64,000 nucleotides of DNA from JAWKNZ01 sp041391425 (GTDB taxonomy: Bacteria; Bdellovibrionota_B; Oligoflexia; Oligoflexales; JAWKNZ01): positions 124,001-188,000 of the forward strand of contig JAWKNZ010000005.1 in the NCBI GenBank assembly GCA_041391425.1, written 5' to 3'. Shown one piece after another: positions 1-9,685 of the stretch. Within the stretch, counting starts at the first letter, position 1, and every line of letters begins with the position of its first letter. Below the pieces are notes generated by a model that made no database searches, was not told the origin of the DNA, and saw nothing but the letters and a program-made list of their open reading frames with translations. Position numbers and translations under genes: made by a program.

Positions 1-1400
1 CATCAAATAGCATCGATGCTCGAATTGGTAAACTTGCAGATAAACAGACAGAATTATTACCTGATCTCATTGATGCCGAAAAAGATTTAAAAACAGCACT
101 TGAGGAAAAGGGTGAGGTAGCAAATGACCCTATTATAAAAGAAATGGTTATGCTACAGAATGAAATCATCCTTTTAGAGGGCCAAGAGCAAGATTATATT
201 GACCAATTAGAAAACTGTAATAGTTCATGTGATGCTATTACAAGCTCATTAAACGAAGTTTCAATGCACCTGCATGAACAACGAATATATTTAAGAGATT
301 TACAAAAAGAACAAAGAGATGCCACACGGCAACTACAGCGCGTCGAAGCCAAAGTCGAAGCAGCAGAACAAGTTTACCAATTGATCCAGCAGCGTTACGA
401 TTTTCTAACATTAAAGCTAGCAGGTCTTTCAAATCAGCTTTTAGACCTGTACGCGCAAAAAGGAAAACTGGAAGGTGGAACTGCACTCATCGATTATAAT
501 ACAGGTTGGGATGATAATATCATTTCGTTGGAAAAAAACTATCCACAATATGACTTCAAGGCAATTCCGACTAATAACGCTAGAATACACGCTAATATTG
601 TCGGCGCAGCAGATAAAGAATCATATTATGAATCTCTACCAGCTATTTTAGACTACAGCATTGAGGGCATAGCATACATCCCTTGGGGAACCAATCAGCA
701 CGAACAAACTAGCTTACCTTCAACACTAAGTGGAAATGTCAGACTGACAACCTTGGGTGCATGCCCCATCGCGTTCAAAAATTTCTTCCAAGATACAGGA
801 TTTGAACCAGAGCGAGATAACTTAACAAATCCTAAGTTTTCTATATCAGTTACTTATAAATACCCTGTCAGCTATAATTTCAATGTAAAAGCAAGCTATA
901 ATCTATACAAAGTATATGAAGAAATTAAAAAAGGTGGAGGTAAATCTGGTTTCTTTTCAACAAAGTCCTATAGCGAAGTTCTACAAAATGAGCCAGCTAA
1001 AGATACGTTTTCCATTGAATGGAGTGTAGAGGATCCTGAAAGCAATTTAAGTGAAGAAAAAAAGAGAAAGATTACTGCCGAAATCAAAAAAGATCTGATA
1101 AATAGAGTATTAACATCAGTTTCTCAACCCATTCCCAATACACAGGGTGTACAGAATTTCTCTGACCCAGGTATGAATATCGAGCCTGGCTCCATAGTAG
1201 CAGCAAGAACACTTTCAAATACCTGCGGCTTCAACCTCTATTGTCAAGCAAGCGCATGGATCCTCAAAGGAGCTCAAGCATCATTTGGATCAAAACAGAC
1301 AGAGAAGCGTTATAAAAAAGAATGGAATAAAACAGCCACCGAATCCTGGAGCGAGAATATCATAAAATATCGTGATGGCAGTACCAGTTTTAAACGGTAA
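1..1400 (+). CDS. Unrecognised coiled-coil protein, 5' end outside the window
   Basis: The reading frame is open from the left edge, so the ATG at 144 is probably internal and the true start lies upstream. The visible N-terminal 130 or so residues are rich in Glu, Lys, Gln and Leu in heptad-like spacing and should form a long coiled coil. The remaining 300 residues contain no motif I can name; they include scattered Cys and Tyr/Asn-rich stretches like those of exported or envelope proteins. The protein ends at TAA 1398-1400, just before a small inverted-repeat element. The next three genes run in the same direction and are also unrecognised, so this may be the front of an operon. Function unknown. 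Confidence 0.7.
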   Translation, partial: SNSIDARIGKLADKQTELLPDLIDAEKDLKTALEEKGEVANDPIIKEMVMLQNEIILLEGQEQDYIDQLENCNSSCDAITSSLNEVSMHLHEQRIYLRDLQKEQRDATRQLQRVEAKVEAAEQVYQLIQQRYDFLTLKLAGLSNQLLDLYAQKGKLEGGTALIDYNTGWDDNIISLEKNYPQYDFKAIPTNNARIHANIVGAADKESYYESLPAILDYSIEGIAYIPWGTNQHEQTSLPSTLSGNVRLTTLGACPIAFKNFFQDTGFEPERDNLTNPKFSISVTYKYPVSYNFNVKASYNLYKVYEEIKKGGGKSGFFSTKSYSEVLQNEPAKDTFSIEWSVEDPESNLSEEKKRKITAEIKKDLINRVLTSVSQPIPNTQGVQNFSDPGMNIEPGSIVAARTLSNTCGFNLYCQASAWILKGAQASFGSKQTEKRYKKEWNKTATESWSENIIKYRDGSTSFKR

Positions 1401-1441
1401 GACCTGCTATTATACAAACGATTCACTGTCAGACGATGTTA

Positions 1442-1567
1442 TATTAAGGGGAGCAAAACCTATGAAAACAAGGCGCAGAGGAACGAGTAGCACAGTGTAC
1501 ACATGGGTACATGAGCAGCGCAGAGACGAAAGCAACGCAGCTATCATAGGTTTTGTTCCCGTTAATA
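1442..1567. repeat. Family D inverted-repeat element (MITE-like), copy D1
   Basis: The ends are near-perfect inverted repeats: TATTAAGGGGAGCAAAACC at the left and the complement of it, with single mismatches, ending GTTAATA at the right. The middle carries GTGTACACATGGGTACATGAG followed by GACGAAAGCAACG, a core also seen in family A. TA is present at both outer edges, compatible with a TA target duplication. The short open frame at 1372-1593 runs through this element and is not considered a gene. The second family member is the solo hairpin at 13457-13518. Confidence 0.7.
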
Positions 1568-1633
1568 ATTTAAAAGGTTCGAGAAATTTTTAACTGACTG
1601 TGAATCTGTCAATTATTACCGCTAGGAGTGTTT

Positions 1634-2611
1634 ATGAAAGAAAAAATAATTGATGTAATTATATTTATATTCCTCTCGCATATTTTTGCGGTAAATACAG
1701 ATGTTTTTGCTAGCAATCCAAACATAGATCCTAAAATAGAATTTAATACTGTTATTCAGCGGAACGAAAATTCTCCAAAAATAAACTGCGACAGTATATA
1801 CGAAGACTTAAAATCAATGGAAAGATATATCAATGATTGCCAAAAAGAATTAAGCACAAATCATTCAAGTCCAATATGTACGTTTCTAAAAAACAAGTTA
1901 TCTCGATTATTAATTCATCGTCATGAAAACTCTAATGACTTGGGAATTTCTGACAACTACCAAGAATATAGCTTGCATCGAATCAGGATCAACTCAATCA
2001 ATAGTTCTACAAAAGAAAATATAAGTTTGAAAATTCCGCGACAAAATTCTCTTCGTGGAATAAACCCAGCAATTGTCTCTGAAACCACAAACATAAAATT
2101 CACTAAAGATAGTTATTCATATAGATTCTTAAACTTATTAAAAAATGACTACAAAACAAAAATCAGTATCCAAAATGATGGGCATGAAATTAAAATTTCC
2201 AGCTCGAACCGATTAAGCAGCTGTGATCTGGAAAAAAGCTTTGCGCAAATTCAATCTGATATAGAGATTCACAAGAATATTTTTTCCCTGGAAAGTAATG
2301 ACTCAATTGAAACATACTGGAACCTCTTGGTAAGAATGAAAGAAACCAGCATTAGCATCGAAGATGATAAAATAAAAGCAATCTGGATTGGATTTTTATT
2401 AGGTCGTTTTTTGCAAAACAAAGGCCTCAATCACCAGGATAGTTTAATTCAAGAACGAATAATTAAGCTATATACCTTCATCACAGACGACGATATTAAA
2501 TTAAGACTATATAAAGACAAAGAATCCTTTTTCAAAGCCTTGAATTCAATAAACAACACACCCATAGGTCTTATTAAAAATGGAGTTATCAATGTTTCAT
2601 ATGCTAAATAA
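1634..2611 (+). CDS. Unrecognised exported protein
   Basis: Start set at ATG 1634, which has AGGAG 5 bases upstream; a GTG at 1628 is in frame but overlaps that ribosome-binding site. Residues 1-25 form a signal peptide (short basic start, hydrophobic stretch rich in Ile and Phe, then VFAS). The mature part is about 300 residues, strongly charged, Asn/Ser/Ile/Lys-rich, with Cys at several places (for example ICTF and SCDL), which suggests a periplasmic protein. No catalytic motif is recognised. It overlaps the next gene by 20 bases, so the two are probably translated together. Function unknown. Confidence 0.6.
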   Translation: MKEKIIDVIIFIFLSHIFAVNTDVFASNPNIDPKIEFNTVIQRNENSPKINCDSIYEDLKSMERYINDCQKELSTNHSSPICTFLKNKLSRLLIHRHENSNDLGISDNYQEYSLHRIRINSINSSTKENISLKIPRQNSLRGINPAIVSETTNIKFTKDSYSYRFLNLLKNDYKTKISIQNDGHEIKISSSNRLSSCDLEKSFAQIQSDIEIHKNIFSLESNDSIETYWNLLVRMKETSISIEDDKIKAIWIGFLLGRFLQNKGLNHQDSLIQERIIKLYTFITDDDIKLRLYKDKESFFKALNSINNTPIGLIKNGVINVSYAK

Positions 2612-2891
2612 GAACAAAAAAATACTGTGCCTATCAATCATCCTTATCCACTGTGGCGGAGATAATCAAAACATCACGGATGAACATAAAATTTATAGAG
2701 AAATACAAACGTTAGAAAATACAATTCAGCCAGAAAATAAGTGCACATTGAATCTTCTTAATAAGATTAACAAAAGCCTCATTGCTGATATCAAAATAGG
2801 AATTTCCATATCTGAATGTGCTATATCTCCAAAACAATTACATAAGATAATTCAAACAAAGAACGATCAAAAAATAAATCTCAACAATTAA
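2592..2891 (+). CDS. Small putative lipoprotein
   Basis: Three in-frame ATGs occur (2580, 2592, 2601). The one at 2592 is chosen because GGAG sits 6 bases upstream. The N-terminus has lysines, a hydrophobic run and then LIHCGGD, an acceptable though imperfect lipobox, so it is probably a lipoprotein of about 80 mature residues. The rest is charged and likely helical. It overlaps the end of the preceding gene and lies 11 bases before the next, so it belongs to the same transcription unit. No family is recognised. Confidence 0.5.
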   Translation: MFHMLNKNKKILCLSIILIHCGGDNQNITDEHKIYREIQTLENTIQPENKCTLNLLNKINKSLIADIKIGISISECAISPKQLHKIIQTKNDQKINLNN

Positions 2892-2902
2892 GGAGGACAT
2901 AA

Positions 2903-3430
2903 GTGAAAAATCGAATCATATATATCATCATACCAATAGGTTTATCATTAACACTGTTCATTTTTTTCCAAAAGAAAGATCATGCTTATCTTTCTAATCA
3001 AGATTCAAAGCATAATCTTCACAAACCAATCGTTGAGCAAAACAATAAAAAAACTTATATAGACAATAGCAAACTATATAAAAAATCCGAGATGGTGAGA
3101 AAGACAGCCACAAAACCAATAAACCCAAAGATAGCAGCACCTACGAGTAGTAATGATGCATTACAAGACTATTACCAAGGCCTGCCCACACTCGAAGAAA
3201 CCATTGAAGAATACTCTACACTTTCCACAAATGAGCTAAAATCAATAATAAAAGATATTGATACCAAAGTAGATGAGAGCAATCTTATCAACAAAGCAAA
3301 TTCGAATCAGTTGTCCTTCGATGAAAAACGCCATCTCGCAAAAATTTTAAGGTCTGAATCTGCAGCAAAACTAACAATCATAAACCGACAACTTGATGAA
3401 TTAGAAAAAAATATGGGTATAGACAAATAA
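2903..3430 (+). CDS. Small membrane-anchored helical protein
   Basis: A GTG start at 2903 is preceded by a strong AGGAGG at 2891-2896. Residues 4-22 form one hydrophobic segment (Ile/Leu/Phe-rich), followed by a long polar region with predicted helices from about residue 85 (LEETIEEYSTLS and later LAKILRSE). This looks like a single-pass inner-membrane anchor with a periplasmic helical tail. It is the last of the run of genes reading right from the window edge; the convergent opp operon ends 34 bases further on. Function not recognised. Confidence 0.55.
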   Translation: MKNRIIYIIIPIGLSLTLFIFFQKKDHAYLSNQDSKHNLHKPIVEQNNKKTYIDNSKLYKKSEMVRKTATKPINPKIAAPTSSNDALQDYYQGLPTLEETIEEYSTLSTNELKSIIKDIDTKVDESNLINKANSNQLSFDEKRHLAKILRSESAAKLTIINRQLDELEKNMGIDK

Positions 3431-3464
3431 TATCAATAAAAAGGAAAGCTACTCTCAAAGAAAA

Positions 3465-4649
3465 TTAACGTCTTATTGATTTTGGATCAATTGCGTTTTG
3501 TAAACCATCACCAACAAAATTAAAGCTTATAACAGTCAAAAGAATTAAAAGACCTGGTAAAATAGCTAATAGAGGTGCTTCGAAAATCAATTCTTGAGCA
3601 TTAAACAACATATTTCCCCAACTTGGAGTTGGAGGCTGGATGCCAAGACCTAAAAAGCTAAGTGCAGCTTCAGATAAAATGGAGTTGCCAACATTTAAAG
3701 TCACCGCTACCAATAATGGAGAAATTACATTCGGCACTATATGGCTGAGGATAATCGATACATCTCTTGCCCCTAAGGTTTTTGCTGCCAAAATAAATTC
3801 ACGCTCTTTAATGGAAAGAATACTACCACGCACCAATCGAGCCACTGTCATCCAAGAAAATAAGGCAATAACTATACTTAATTTTAAAACGCTTTGATTT
3901 TCTCCTTCTAACATTCCACCCACAAATGGAATTTTACTTATATCAACAGCAGCAAAAATAATCATTAAAGGTATTGATGGTAAAGAGAGCAATGCATCAA
4001 TAAATCGACTCAAAAGAGAGTCAATCCATCCGCCATAATAGCCAGCCAAACTCCCAATCAATAATCCCAGAAACGCAGAAGCCAATGCTACCATAATACC
4101 AAATGCAATAGATACCCTTGTTCCAAAAACAAGACGCATAAGCACATCGCGTCCAAGCTCGTCAGTTCCCAACAAATGAAATGAGGTAAATCTACTGCAC
4201 AGGCTTTCCAACTCAGAAATATCTTGTGACTTTAATTCCCAGAGCCTGTTTTGTGCGCTTTTATCTTCACTCAGTATAATCTCAAATAAGAAATCTTCAT
4301 CGGTAACTTCAGATTCTAAAACATTAGCACTTCTTGCTGCAGCGATAATTCTCTGAGAACGCTCTGCGTCTTCTTCAATAAACTTTTCAATTGCTGCTTC
4401 TTTGTCATCTTGAGAATATTCGATAGTTGAGAATGGCTTTTGATAGCGCTTAAAAATATTTTGTTTCTCTGGATCTATACCGGTTATCTTTGAAATCATG
4501 GGCGCAGATAATGCTATCATAACAAAAATCGTAATGATCGCCATGCCAACAACAGCCATTTTGTGTTCAATAAACTGATGCCACACAATTTGTTGCATAC
4601 TCAATGCTTGTGAATCATCATCAAAACTTTGTAAATTTTCATCGCTCAT
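3465..4649 (-). CDS. oppC: Oligopeptide ABC transporter permease OppC/DppC-type
   Basis: Inner-membrane permease of a peptide importer, partner of the adjacent OppB. One membrane helix lies near residues 30-50. It is followed by an extra-cytoplasmic insert of roughly 100 residues, then the conserved LLGTDELGRDV motif, five more hydrophobic segments and the coupling motif region (AAKTLGARD, then LSHIVPNV). The C-terminus (LSFLGLGIQPPTPSWG, then IDPK) is typical of the family. The insert makes it some 90 residues longer than common DppC proteins. The start is placed at ATG 4649; TTG 4658 is in frame. It is the last gene of oppDFABC, 14 bases after oppB. Confidence 0.9.
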   Translation of the reverse strand: MSDENLQSFDDDSQALSMQQIVWHQFIEHKMAVVGMAIITIFVMIALSAPMISKITGIDPEKQNIFKRYQKPFSTIEYSQDDKEAAIEKFIEEDAERSQRIIAAARSANVLESEVTDEDFLFEIILSEDKSAQNRLWELKSQDISELESLCSRFTSFHLLGTDELGRDVLMRLVFGTRVSIAFGIMVALASAFLGLLIGSLAGYYGGWIDSLLSRFIDALLSLPSIPLMIIFAAVDISKIPFVGGMLEGENQSVLKLSIVIALFSWMTVARLVRGSILSIKEREFILAAKTLGARDVSIILSHIVPNVISPLLVAVTLNVGNSILSEAALSFLGLGIQPPTPSWGNMLFNAQELIFEAPLLAILPGLLILLTVISFNFVGDGLQNAIDPKSIRR

Positions 4650-4663
4650 GAGCTTCAAACCAT

Positions 4664-5632
4664 TTAATCATAAGTAATTCTAGGATCAGCAGCTGCGTAT
4701 AGCAAATCAGCTATAAGGTTCATTATTAGAACCATAAAAATCGAAACTAAAAAGGAGACCATCGCTACATTAAAATCACTCTCAATAATAGCTTTATAAA
4801 TTAAGCTTCCAACTCCTTGGTATGCAAAGACCGTTTCGGTTAAAACGGCTCCTGAAAATAAATTCGACATACTTAAAGCGACTATAGTTAGTAAAGGAAT
4901 TAATGCATTACGAAAAGCATGCTTCCAAACAACTACCCGACGATTAAGCCCCTTTGCTCGTGCTGTCCTAATAAAGTCGTACCCCATAGCTTCCATCATT
5001 GAGCTGCGCGCAAACCGCACAAAAACCCCTGCCTGTAAGGCAGTTAAGGATAAAATAGGAAGAACCAGATACTTGCCACGATCTAACCAAGCAGCAAAAC
5101 CTTGCAAATTTGTTCCGACCGTAATTGTCCCTCCAGCAGGAAAAATAGGGACCGCTACTGAGAAAAGGATTATCAGAACTATCGCCAGCCAAAAAGCTGG
5201 TGTAGAAATCCCGGCATACGCGCAAAGATTGGCTAAATAGTCAAATTTCCCTCCAGGCTTTAATCCAGCATAGACTCCAATGGCAACACCTAGAACCAGC
5301 GATAATAAAAGCGAGCTCAGTGATAAAATAAAGGTATTAAATAATCGCGGTCCAATTAACTCCATAACAGGAATACGATATGTTCTTGAGTAGCCAAAAT
5401 CTCCGTGGATAAAAGAATTTAACCAATTGCCATAACGAACATAAGCCGGTTTATCCAAACCATAAAGCGCCTTGAGTCGCTCAATATCCCCAGTCGTTAT
5501 TTTGGGATTTGAAGACGCTAATATATCAACTGGATCCCCTGGCATAAGCGACAGCATGTAGTAACAAATAAACGATAAGACAAACATCATAATAATGACT
5601 TGAATAACTCTTCTTATTATATATGCACTCAT
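4664..5632 (-). CDS. oppB: Oligopeptide ABC transporter permease OppB/DppB-type
   Basis: First membrane subunit of the peptide importer. The N-terminus MSAYIIRRVIQ with a first membrane helix, the LPGDP-like segment (LMPGDPVD), the Asp/Arg-rich helix LYGLDKPAYVRYG and the C-terminal EAA loop (RTARAKGLNRRVV) are all characteristic of the DppB/OppB family, and the length of about 320 residues is normal. The start is at ATG 5632 because AGAGGA lies just upstream; an upstream TTG at 5647 is less likely. It sits between oppA and oppC in one minus-strand operon. Confidence 0.92.
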   Translation of the reverse strand: MSAYIIRRVIQVIIMMFVLSFICYYMLSLMPGDPVDILASSNPKITTGDIERLKALYGLDKPAYVRYGNWLNSFIHGDFGYSRTYRIPVMELIGPRLFNTFILSLSSLLLSLVLGVAIGVYAGLKPGGKFDYLANLCAYAGISTPAFWLAIVLIILFSVAVPIFPAGGTITVGTNLQGFAAWLDRGKYLVLPILSLTALQAGVFVRFARSSMMEAMGYDFIRTARAKGLNRRVVVWKHAFRNALIPLLTIVALSMSNLFSGAVLTETVFAYQGVGSLIYKAIIESDFNVAMVSFLVSIFMVLIMNLIADLLYAAADPRITYD

Positions 5633-5721
5633 CGTTATTCCTCTCAAGAGTCACGATATTTTAGAAGCCACCCGAATTCGAAGGCATCAAAGATAACCGA
5701 TCCTAAGCCGCTCCGTAAAAG

Positions 5722-7404
5722 TTATTTAAACGTCCAATATTCGACGTGATTTGTATTGGGCGCTTGATGCCCGTTCATCTTATGCCCTGACATTTTATTG
5801 GGAATAACAGCGACATCAGATCTATAAAACAATGGTATAACAGGCACTTCGTCAGTATAATAACCTAGAATTCTATGAGCTAATTTAATCCTCTTTTGCG
5901 CATCAAATTCGACGTCAATAGCATCAATCGCAGCATCTACCTTCGGGTTAGACCATCCCATTGAATTTTGCCCCGAGTATCCATTCTCCTTAGTCGGAAT
6001 ACTCTTACTATGAAATGTTGAGCGAGGAGTACTTTCTGGAGAACTAATCCAGGCATACATCGCTAAAGCAGGATATTTACCCTTTCGTACGGTTTCACCA
6101 AAAAATACACGCCCAGGCTCGTTCTTAATGAGTATTTCAACGCCAATCTTTTTCCATTCAGCCTGCAAGTACGTCTCTACAAGCTCTCGCGCTTTATTTC
6201 CAGCAGTAGTCATAATCTGTAAAGAAAGCTTTTTTCCATTTTTCCATCGGTATCCATCCTTTGCCATCTTCCAGCCAGAGCTATCAAGAAGCTTTTTAGC
6301 CTGTCGACGAGAATGAGGGTACAGGGTTATATCTTTAGGATTATCCGTATACCAAACGTCCATAGGTGCCACATTATGAATCGCTGGGGCTTGCTTTCCC
6401 TCGAACAAAGCCTTAGTCAACTCTGTTCTGTTAAGACCATAAACCAATGCTTTACGCACATTTAAATCTTGAAGTATAGGATTTTTTAGCTGTAAATCGA
6501 TATGCTCATATAGAAGTCCTGGCTTAAACTTAACTTTATAAGGTAGTTTTTCTTTCTCAACTTTTTTTGCAAATACCAACGCCTGATCGAAAGGTAATCC
6601 TAAAGTCGATATCATATCAATATTACCTGATCTTAAATTAGCCTCGAGAGTCCCTGAATTAGGTATCACCTTGAATATAATTTTTTTTATCTTAGCCGGC
6701 TCGCCATAAAAGTACTTATTTCTCTCAATAATTACATGACTACCTAGTTTAACTTCAGTCACCTTGTATGGACCATTATATAAGCCAGGATTAGTTGGAT
6801 CTTTTACATGTAAAGAGTTCTTCGCATAACCTTCATTCACATTACCAAATTTCTTGAAAATATTTTCCTCTAAATGTTTTGGGACGACAGGAAAAGTCAA
6901 TAACTGATTAAAATCCCAATGTGCTTCACGGTAGTATGTTTTAAATTTTTTAGGGTTTGCTTTATCAATTTCAAATTTCTCAATCTGATGGTACGTATCT
7001 CTCTCACCAACTGAGACAAATTTTGATAGAGCGACTGTCCAGGTAAACTCTACATCATAACCAGTTACCGGCTTACCATCACCCCATTTTGCATTATCTT
7101 TAATTTGCCATTCAGCGACAATTTTCCGATTTTTACCTTCTCCGGACAACCTCGCTAAACCGTTTTCAAGTGTAGGGATTTTTACAATTAAAGCAGGGTA
7201 ATATTTGCCATTTTCATCCATATCAACTAAGTTTCGACCAACCGCCCTACGGATATATGTACTTGCGGCCATTTGCGCTACGATAGGATTTAAATTTTCA
7301 AATTCTTGTGTGATACCGATTTTCAATTCATTATTGCTCGCTGCTGTCAAACTCTTTGGACTCGCAACACCTAAAATCATCAACAATAACATTATAATTT
7401 TCAT
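5722..7404 (-). CDS. oppA: Peptide-binding protein of the Opp ABC importer (SBP family 5)
   Basis: Periplasmic solute-binding protein that hands peptides to OppBC. An N-terminal signal peptide (MKIIMLLLMILGVASPKSL then TAAS) has no lipobox Cys, so it is probably soluble in the periplasm. The mature protein has the SBP_bac_5 pattern: LNPIVAQMAASTYIRRA near the start, WHFTWTVALS-like core (VEFTWTVAL), GPYKVTEVKLG, the RNKYFYGEPAKIKKI strand and a C-terminal RIKLAHRILGYYTDEVPVIPLF segment. The ATG at 7404 is preferred over 7428 since AGGAG lies between them. It is the third gene of oppDFABC. Confidence 0.9.
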   Translation of the reverse strand: MKIIMLLLMILGVASPKSLTAASNNELKIGITQEFENLNPIVAQMAASTYIRRAVGRNLVDMDENGKYYPALIVKIPTLENGLARLSGEGKNRKIVAEWQIKDNAKWGDGKPVTGYDVEFTWTVALSKFVSVGERDTYHQIEKFEIDKANPKKFKTYYREAHWDFNQLLTFPVVPKHLEENIFKKFGNVNEGYAKNSLHVKDPTNPGLYNGPYKVTEVKLGSHVIIERNKYFYGEPAKIKKIIFKVIPNSGTLEANLRSGNIDMISTLGLPFDQALVFAKKVEKEKLPYKVKFKPGLLYEHIDLQLKNPILQDLNVRKALVYGLNRTELTKALFEGKQAPAIHNVAPMDVWYTDNPKDITLYPHSRRQAKKLLDSSGWKMAKDGYRWKNGKKLSLQIMTTAGNKARELVETYLQAEWKKIGVEILIKNEPGRVFFGETVRKGKYPALAMYAWISSPESTPRSTFHSKSIPTKENGYSGQNSMGWSNPKVDAAIDAIDVEFDAQKRIKLAHRILGYYTDEVPVIPLFYRSDVAVIPNKMSGHKMNGHQAPNTNHVEYWTFK

Positions 7405-7452
7405 ACTGTAACGTCTCCTATCGATCATAAGTTTTCACTTTCTTCCATAATT

Positions 7453-8424
7453 TTATTCATATAGCCAGCATGCCACTTGCTGATTTTTAGATTTATCCGG
7501 AACTGTCAGCTCAGGAGTTTTTTCAGAACAAACAGCCATTTTTTTTGGACAACGTGGATGAAAAGCACAACCCCTTGGAGGTTTAATGGGACTTGGAACC
7601 TCTCCAGATAAAGCCTTCATACCCTTACCTTTACCAATGCCAAACTGAGGTATTGCTGCTATCAATGACTGTGTATAAGGATGTAACATGTTGATAAATA
7701 ATAAATCGCGATCAGCTATTTCGACAATCTTGCCAAGGTACATGACCGCAATTCGTCCACACAAATGTTCGACAACTGATAAATCGTGAGAAATAAATAA
7801 ATAAGTTAAACCAAGCTTATCTTGTAAATCTTGCATTAGATTTAATACCTGTGCCTGAATAGAGACATCCAGAGCACTCACGGGTTCATCAGCGATTACA
7901 AATTTAGGCTTCAATGCTATTGTTCTTGCTATCGAAATTCTCTGCCTCTGACCACCAGAAAACTCGTGTGGATAACGGTTTATCAAGCTTGCTTTTAAAC
8001 CGACCTCTTCCAATAGCTCTTTTGCCAATTCCATGCGCGACTCTTTGTTACCAATCCCATGGACCTTCATAGGTTCCATGATGATCTGCCCTATCGTCAT
8101 GCGCGGGTCCAGCGATGCATATGGGTCTTGAAAAATCATCTGTATATCTCTGCGAATACCGCGCAGCTCTTTACCTTTCAAGAGTGAAAAATCATGTCCC
8201 TGAAAAAAAATCTTTCCAGCTGTTAACTCATAAAGCCTTATAATAACACGCCCAAGAGTCGATTTTCCGCACCCTGATTCGCCGACAAGCCCAAGGGTTT
8301 CCCCTTTCTTTAAACTTAAAGTAATACCATCAACAGCCTTAACATCAGCACTATGTTTTCTAAATATTCCTTTATAAATTGGAAAATATTTTTTCACCGC
8401 TTCAATTTTTAAGATTTCATCCAA
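7453..8424 (-). CDS. oppF: Peptide ABC transporter ATP-binding protein OppF-type
   Basis: Cytoplasmic ATPase, the second of the pair that drives the Opp importer. Walker A is GESGCGKSTLG, the Q-loop region is MIFQDPYASLDPRM, the signature is FSGGQRQRISIARTIALKP, Walker B is FVIADEPVSALD and the switch His is in FISHDLSVV. The C-terminal Cys cluster (GCAFHPRCP, then VCSEKTPE) is the oligopeptide-transporter tail found only in this subfamily. The start is a TTG at 8424 with GGAG 6 bases upstream; another TTG at 8436 is possible. It follows oppD after a gap of about 48 bases. Confidence 0.93.
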   Translation of the reverse strand: MDEILKIEAVKKYFPIYKGIFRKHSADVKAVDGITLSLKKGETLGLVGESGCGKSTLGRVIIRLYELTAGKIFFQGHDFSLLKGKELRGIRRDIQMIFQDPYASLDPRMTIGQIIMEPMKVHGIGNKESRMELAKELLEEVGLKASLINRYPHEFSGGQRQRISIARTIALKPKFVIADEPVSALDVSIQAQVLNLMQDLQDKLGLTYLFISHDLSVVEHLCGRIAVMYLGKIVEIADRDLLFINMLHPYTQSLIAAIPQFGIGKGKGMKALSGEVPSPIKPPRGCAFHPRCPKKMAVCSEKTPELTVPDKSKNQQVACWLYE

Positions 8425-8472
8425 CCATAACTCCAATGTCTAATCAAAAAACAAGTAAAAAATAAACAACTC

Positions 8473-9441
8473 CTAATACGGGTTAAAACAAGCCACAAGA
8501 TGGTCCTTCTCTATTTCTTTTAGTTCGGGATTATTATCTTTACATTTTGCCGTTGCGTTAGGACAACGATTTTGAAAGGCACAACCTTTCGGTAAATGCA
8601 GCAATGAAGGCACGCTTCCATCTATAGTTGGTAGCCGATGCAGCCTTTGCCCAATCTTAGGAATAGATTGTAAAAGGGCTTTAGTGTACGGGTGTGCAGG
8701 TGCGGAAAAAATTTCACTACTTTTAGCATACTCACAAGTTTTCCCAGCATACATAATCATTACATGATCAGAAATTTGAGAAACCACAGCTAAGTCATGG
8801 GTTATAAACTGGACTGTCATACCATTCTTTTCTTGTAACTCTTGGATAAGTTCGAGAATCTGTGCTTGTATCGTCACATCCAACGCAGTTGTGGGCTCAT
8901 CAGCAATTAAAAATGAAGGGTTGCACGATAAAGCCATAGCAATCATAGCCCTTTGCCTCATTCCGCCAGAAAGTTGATGAGGGTAATCATAATAACGGCG
9001 TTCAGGCGCAGGAATACCCACCATATCCAACATATGAACTGCACGCTCTTTTGATTGTTTTTTGTTCAGTTTCATATGCAGCATAATTTGCTCGTCCATT
9101 TGATATCCAACAGTAAAGACAGGATTTAATGCTGTCATCGGCTCTTGAAATATCATGGCGATTGACTGACCTCTTATACCTTCAAACTGTTTTTCAGTGT
9201 ATTTAAGAACGTCCTCACCATTAACAAAGGCTTGTCCACCTGTGACTTTGCCTGGAGGATCTATAAGGCCCATAAGTGAATACGATGTGACACTTTTGCC
9301 GCAGCCGCTTTCTCCAACGATACCGAGCGTTTCTCCACGCCCTATCGTATAAGAAACATCATTTACAGCTCTAAGAGGGCCTTTTTTAGTATAAAATGTA
9401 GTCTGCAAGTCGATAACATTTACAATGTTGTCGGCGCTCAT
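8473..9441 (-). CDS. oppD: Peptide ABC transporter ATP-binding protein OppD-type
   Basis: First gene of the opp operon and one of its two ATPases. Walker A GESGCGKSVTSYSLM, signature LSGGMRQRAMIAMALSCNP, Walker B FLIADEPTTALDVT and switch FITHDLAVV are all intact. The C-terminal tail (GCAFQNRCPNATAKC) carries the Cys pattern of OppD. The start at ATG 9441 has GAGGGC a few bases upstream. There is no gene on the same strand directly upstream, so the operon promoter should lie in 9442-9550, which is AT-rich; no convincing -35/-10 pair was identified. Confidence 0.93.
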   Translation of the reverse strand: MSADNIVNVIDLQTTFYTKKGPLRAVNDVSYTIGRGETLGIVGESGCGKSVTSYSLMGLIDPPGKVTGGQAFVNGEDVLKYTEKQFEGIRGQSIAMIFQEPMTALNPVFTVGYQMDEQIMLHMKLNKKQSKERAVHMLDMVGIPAPERRYYDYPHQLSGGMRQRAMIAMALSCNPSFLIADEPTTALDVTIQAQILELIQELQEKNGMTVQFITHDLAVVSQISDHVMIMYAGKTCEYAKSSEIFSAPAHPYTKALLQSIPKIGQRLHRLPTIDGSVPSLLHLPKGCAFQNRCPNATAKCKDNNPELKEIEKDHLVACFNPY

Positions 9442-9685
9442 AATTCTGCCCTCTTCATGCTTATCAAATAAGCTCTTTTTCTTCCATCCGTACTATAGCG
9501 ATAGAGTTCCCTCAAGAGTTACCAAGTGAGTAGCAACTATTCAATAAATAAATCAAAGGCGCGCTATTCTGTATAAATAAATATTGTTGGCTTTTGGGTA
9601 AAATTGACTATAATCTACTGAAAGATAAGGTAAAATTAAGATCAAATTAGAACTGACATGAAATATGTTACAAGTTGGAGCAAAA

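Noticed and set aside
1372..1593. 73-codon ORF across the D1 repeat
   Set aside because: It overlaps the end of the preceding gene and consists mainly of the inverted-repeat element; similar pseudo-ORFs appear across family A copies.
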